Below, one piece after another: positions 63,155 to 64,000 of a stretch of 64,000 nucleotides of DNA. The stretch covers positions 116,049 through 180,048 of the forward strand of contig NZ_JBITTU010000008.1 in assembly GCF_044542075.1 (NCBI RefSeq). Reading direction: 5' to 3'. The position numbers and the translations under genes are program-made. The notes under the pieces were generated by a model that was given only the letters and a program-made list of their open reading frames with translations, did no database searches and was not told the DNA's origin. Position 1 is the first letter of the stretch; each line of letters opens with the position of its first letter. Origin of the DNA: Leeuwenhoekiella sp044542075. Its GTDB lineage: Bacteria > Bacteroidota > Bacteroidia > Flavobacteriales > Flavobacteriaceae.

Positions 63155-63547
63155 TTATTCAGTTTGTTTTTTCCGATTCATAAATTCAGTCAGTTTTTGT
63201 TTAATCAGCTTTGATTCTTCATAGGTAACTCTTAATTTATCTAAAGGAAATGAAAATTTTTGATTTTGGTCAATCACTTCGAGCGTGGTTTTATTTCCGT
63301 TATAATTCAGAGATTCAATTCCGATAAAAATCCGTTCAATATAGATTTTGTTCCGAACGATTAGAATTATTCTATTTTCGGTCAGAATTAGAGAATCATT
63401 TTTTTTTCTTGTCAGGAAATATAACGCAGAAATAACAGAAACCATATTACTAAAAATAGATTCAAAAAAAGACTGCTCAGATTTCTTTTCCAAGAGTATA
63501 ATTCCAGATTCAGTTTTCAGAATATTATTGATTTCTTTTTTCGTCAT
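63155..63547 (-). CDS. Cassette 4: small bacterial PH-like protein
   Basis: A 130-residue protein. The core LILTENRIILIVRNKIYIERIFIGIESLNY has the strand pattern of the bacterial PH-like (bPH) fold, with TLEVIDQNQKFSFPLDKLRV after it. A weakly hydrophobic segment (FSNMVSVISALYFLT, about 33-47) may touch the membrane. Length is close to a single PH-like domain. Function is unknown. It lies between P3 and P4. Confidence 0.7.
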   Translation of the reverse strand: MTKKEINNILKTESGIILLEKKSEQSFFESIFSNMVSVISALYFLTRKKNDSLILTENRIILIVRNKIYIERIFIGIESLNYNGNKTTLEVIDQNQKFSFPLDKLRVTYEESKLIKQKLTEFMNRKKQTE

Positions 63548-63570
63548 TTTGAGTTTTTCTCAAATGTTTG

Positions 63571-63703
63571 CCAACGTGTTTGTGTATGGCTCGTTGCGGG
63601 AAATCAGCTATGATTTTCCGCCGTAACCGAAAGATAGCAAATTGCAATGAATTCCGATTAGGAATTCAGCCGCAATGAGCTATACACTGTGTTGTACCAC
63701 GTA
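63571..63703 (-). repeat. Cassette spacer element P4, long imperfect palindrome
   Basis: Outer arms GTGTATGGCTCGTTGCGG and, on the opposite strand, GTGTATAGCTCATTGCGG match 16 of 18. Inside is a perfect hairpin GAATTCC-gatta-GGAATTC (63649-63667) and a second near-hairpin GGAAATC-agctat-GATTTTCC. The left end shares AACGTG..TGTGTA..GG..CGTTGCG with P1 and P3. Confidence 0.75.
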
Positions 63704-63707
63704 TTTT

Positions 63708-64000
63708 TTAGGAAACCCAAGTTCCTTTGATTTTGTCAATTTTCCAATTTCCGTTTTCGTCTTTTCGAATAAAAATTCGACAGCCACCTCCATTCAGACG
63801 ACCTTTTACGAAACCAGCATTCAAAACTCCGAATGTTTTTGTTTCGTCAAATAAAATTCGAGTAAATGACATTGAACCTCGAAAGTTGAAATCGTATTTA
63901 GTTGTCTGTAGGCTTCCCTAAAAACAGGACAGTTGTTAATTCGAATTTACTAATTTTAAATTCACACTGTCACGATGAAAAACAGCAAATTTAGCGAGAG
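63708..64000 (-). pseudogene. Cassette 5: degraded or frameshifted gene, cut by window edge
   Basis: The last 54 codons are open (MSFTRILFDETKTFGVLNAG ... WKIDKIKGTWVS). Upstream, protein-like sequence continues in other frames: NCPVFREAYRQL near 63880-63930, then LAKFAVFHRDSVNLKLVNSN to the edge. Two single-frame changes, near 63900 and near 63940, would join them into one protein of at least 95 residues. It may be a decaying cassette gene or contain base errors. No family recognised. Confidence 0.55.

Noticed and set aside
60695..63703. Calling the spacers true integron attC sites
   Set aside because: The outer boxes do not fit the strict RYYYAAC/GTTRRRY consensus and no intI gene is in the window. 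They are therefore listed as attC-like repeats only.

Overview
The window is a chromosomal stretch from a member of the Bacteroidota, almost certainly a (probably marine) Flavobacteriaceae. The evidence is low GC, Bacteroidota-type promoters (TTG at -33, TAnnTTTG at -7) in place of clear Shine-Dalgarno sites, secreted proteins with type IX secretion (T9SS) type A and type B C-terminal domains, a lycopene cyclase, an alpha2-type glycyl-tRNA synthetase, a eukaryote-like NrdB and a fused CusA-TolC metal pump. No rRNA, prophage, transposase, integrase or CRISPR array is visible. One tRNA (Asn) is present.

Layout. 1-5.9 kb: truncated nrdB, an HD phosphohydrolase and PlsC-type acyltransferase pair, a small membrane protein, a VTT-domain protein, an XRE regulator plus membrane protein operon with twin palindromic operators, a solitary HNH (McrA-like) nuclease and tRNA-Asn. 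5.9-16.9 kb: rseP, then a metal-centred block: SCO1-like copper protein, feoA-feoB plus a small Cys-tailed FeoB-associated peptide, a ZIP transporter with a DtxR/MntR-type regulator, and a divergent TonB receptor with a secreted thioredoxin behind a DtxR-like box. A lycopene cyclase follows. 17.6-23.6 kb: heavy-metal efflux (adaptor lipoprotein, CusA-TolC fusion, His-rich exported protein). 23.7-30.3 kb: a large T9SS type B protein, then a TerB/DnaJ co-chaperone whose 3' end is duplicated on the far side of an orphan gene. 30.3-45.7 kb: a structured-RNA candidate and housekeeping genes (bacilliredoxin, ClC channel, cold shock protein, nitrilase, ComF, GH65-like enzyme, GlyRS) and a T9SS type A protein. 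45.7-60.5 kb: a large outer-membrane protein, exonuclease III, OmpA lipoprotein, a frameshifted exported Dps, aldo/keto reductase, CbpA-CbpM, a second ZIP transporter, tandem FKBP lipoproteins, acyl-CoA dehydrogenase, an M23 peptidase and a radical SAM protein.

60.5-64 kb is different. It is AT-rich, and at least five short unrelated ORFs all lie on the minus strand. They are separated by related imperfect palindromes of about 75-135 bp: two of the spacers match at about 90% over 80 bp although the genes beside them are unrelated. This looks like an integron-like or other mobile gene-cassette array without an integrase in view. It is the best candidate here for an undescribed system. One cassette product has a possible PD-(D/E)XK core and two have bacterial PH-like features.

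Functionally, much of the window serves metal homeostasis (Fe2+ import, Mn/Zn/Fe-type ZIP and TonB import under a DtxR-family regulator, Cu/heavy-metal export, Dps) and cell-envelope biology (T9SS cargo, OmpA, RseP, FKBPs, M23).
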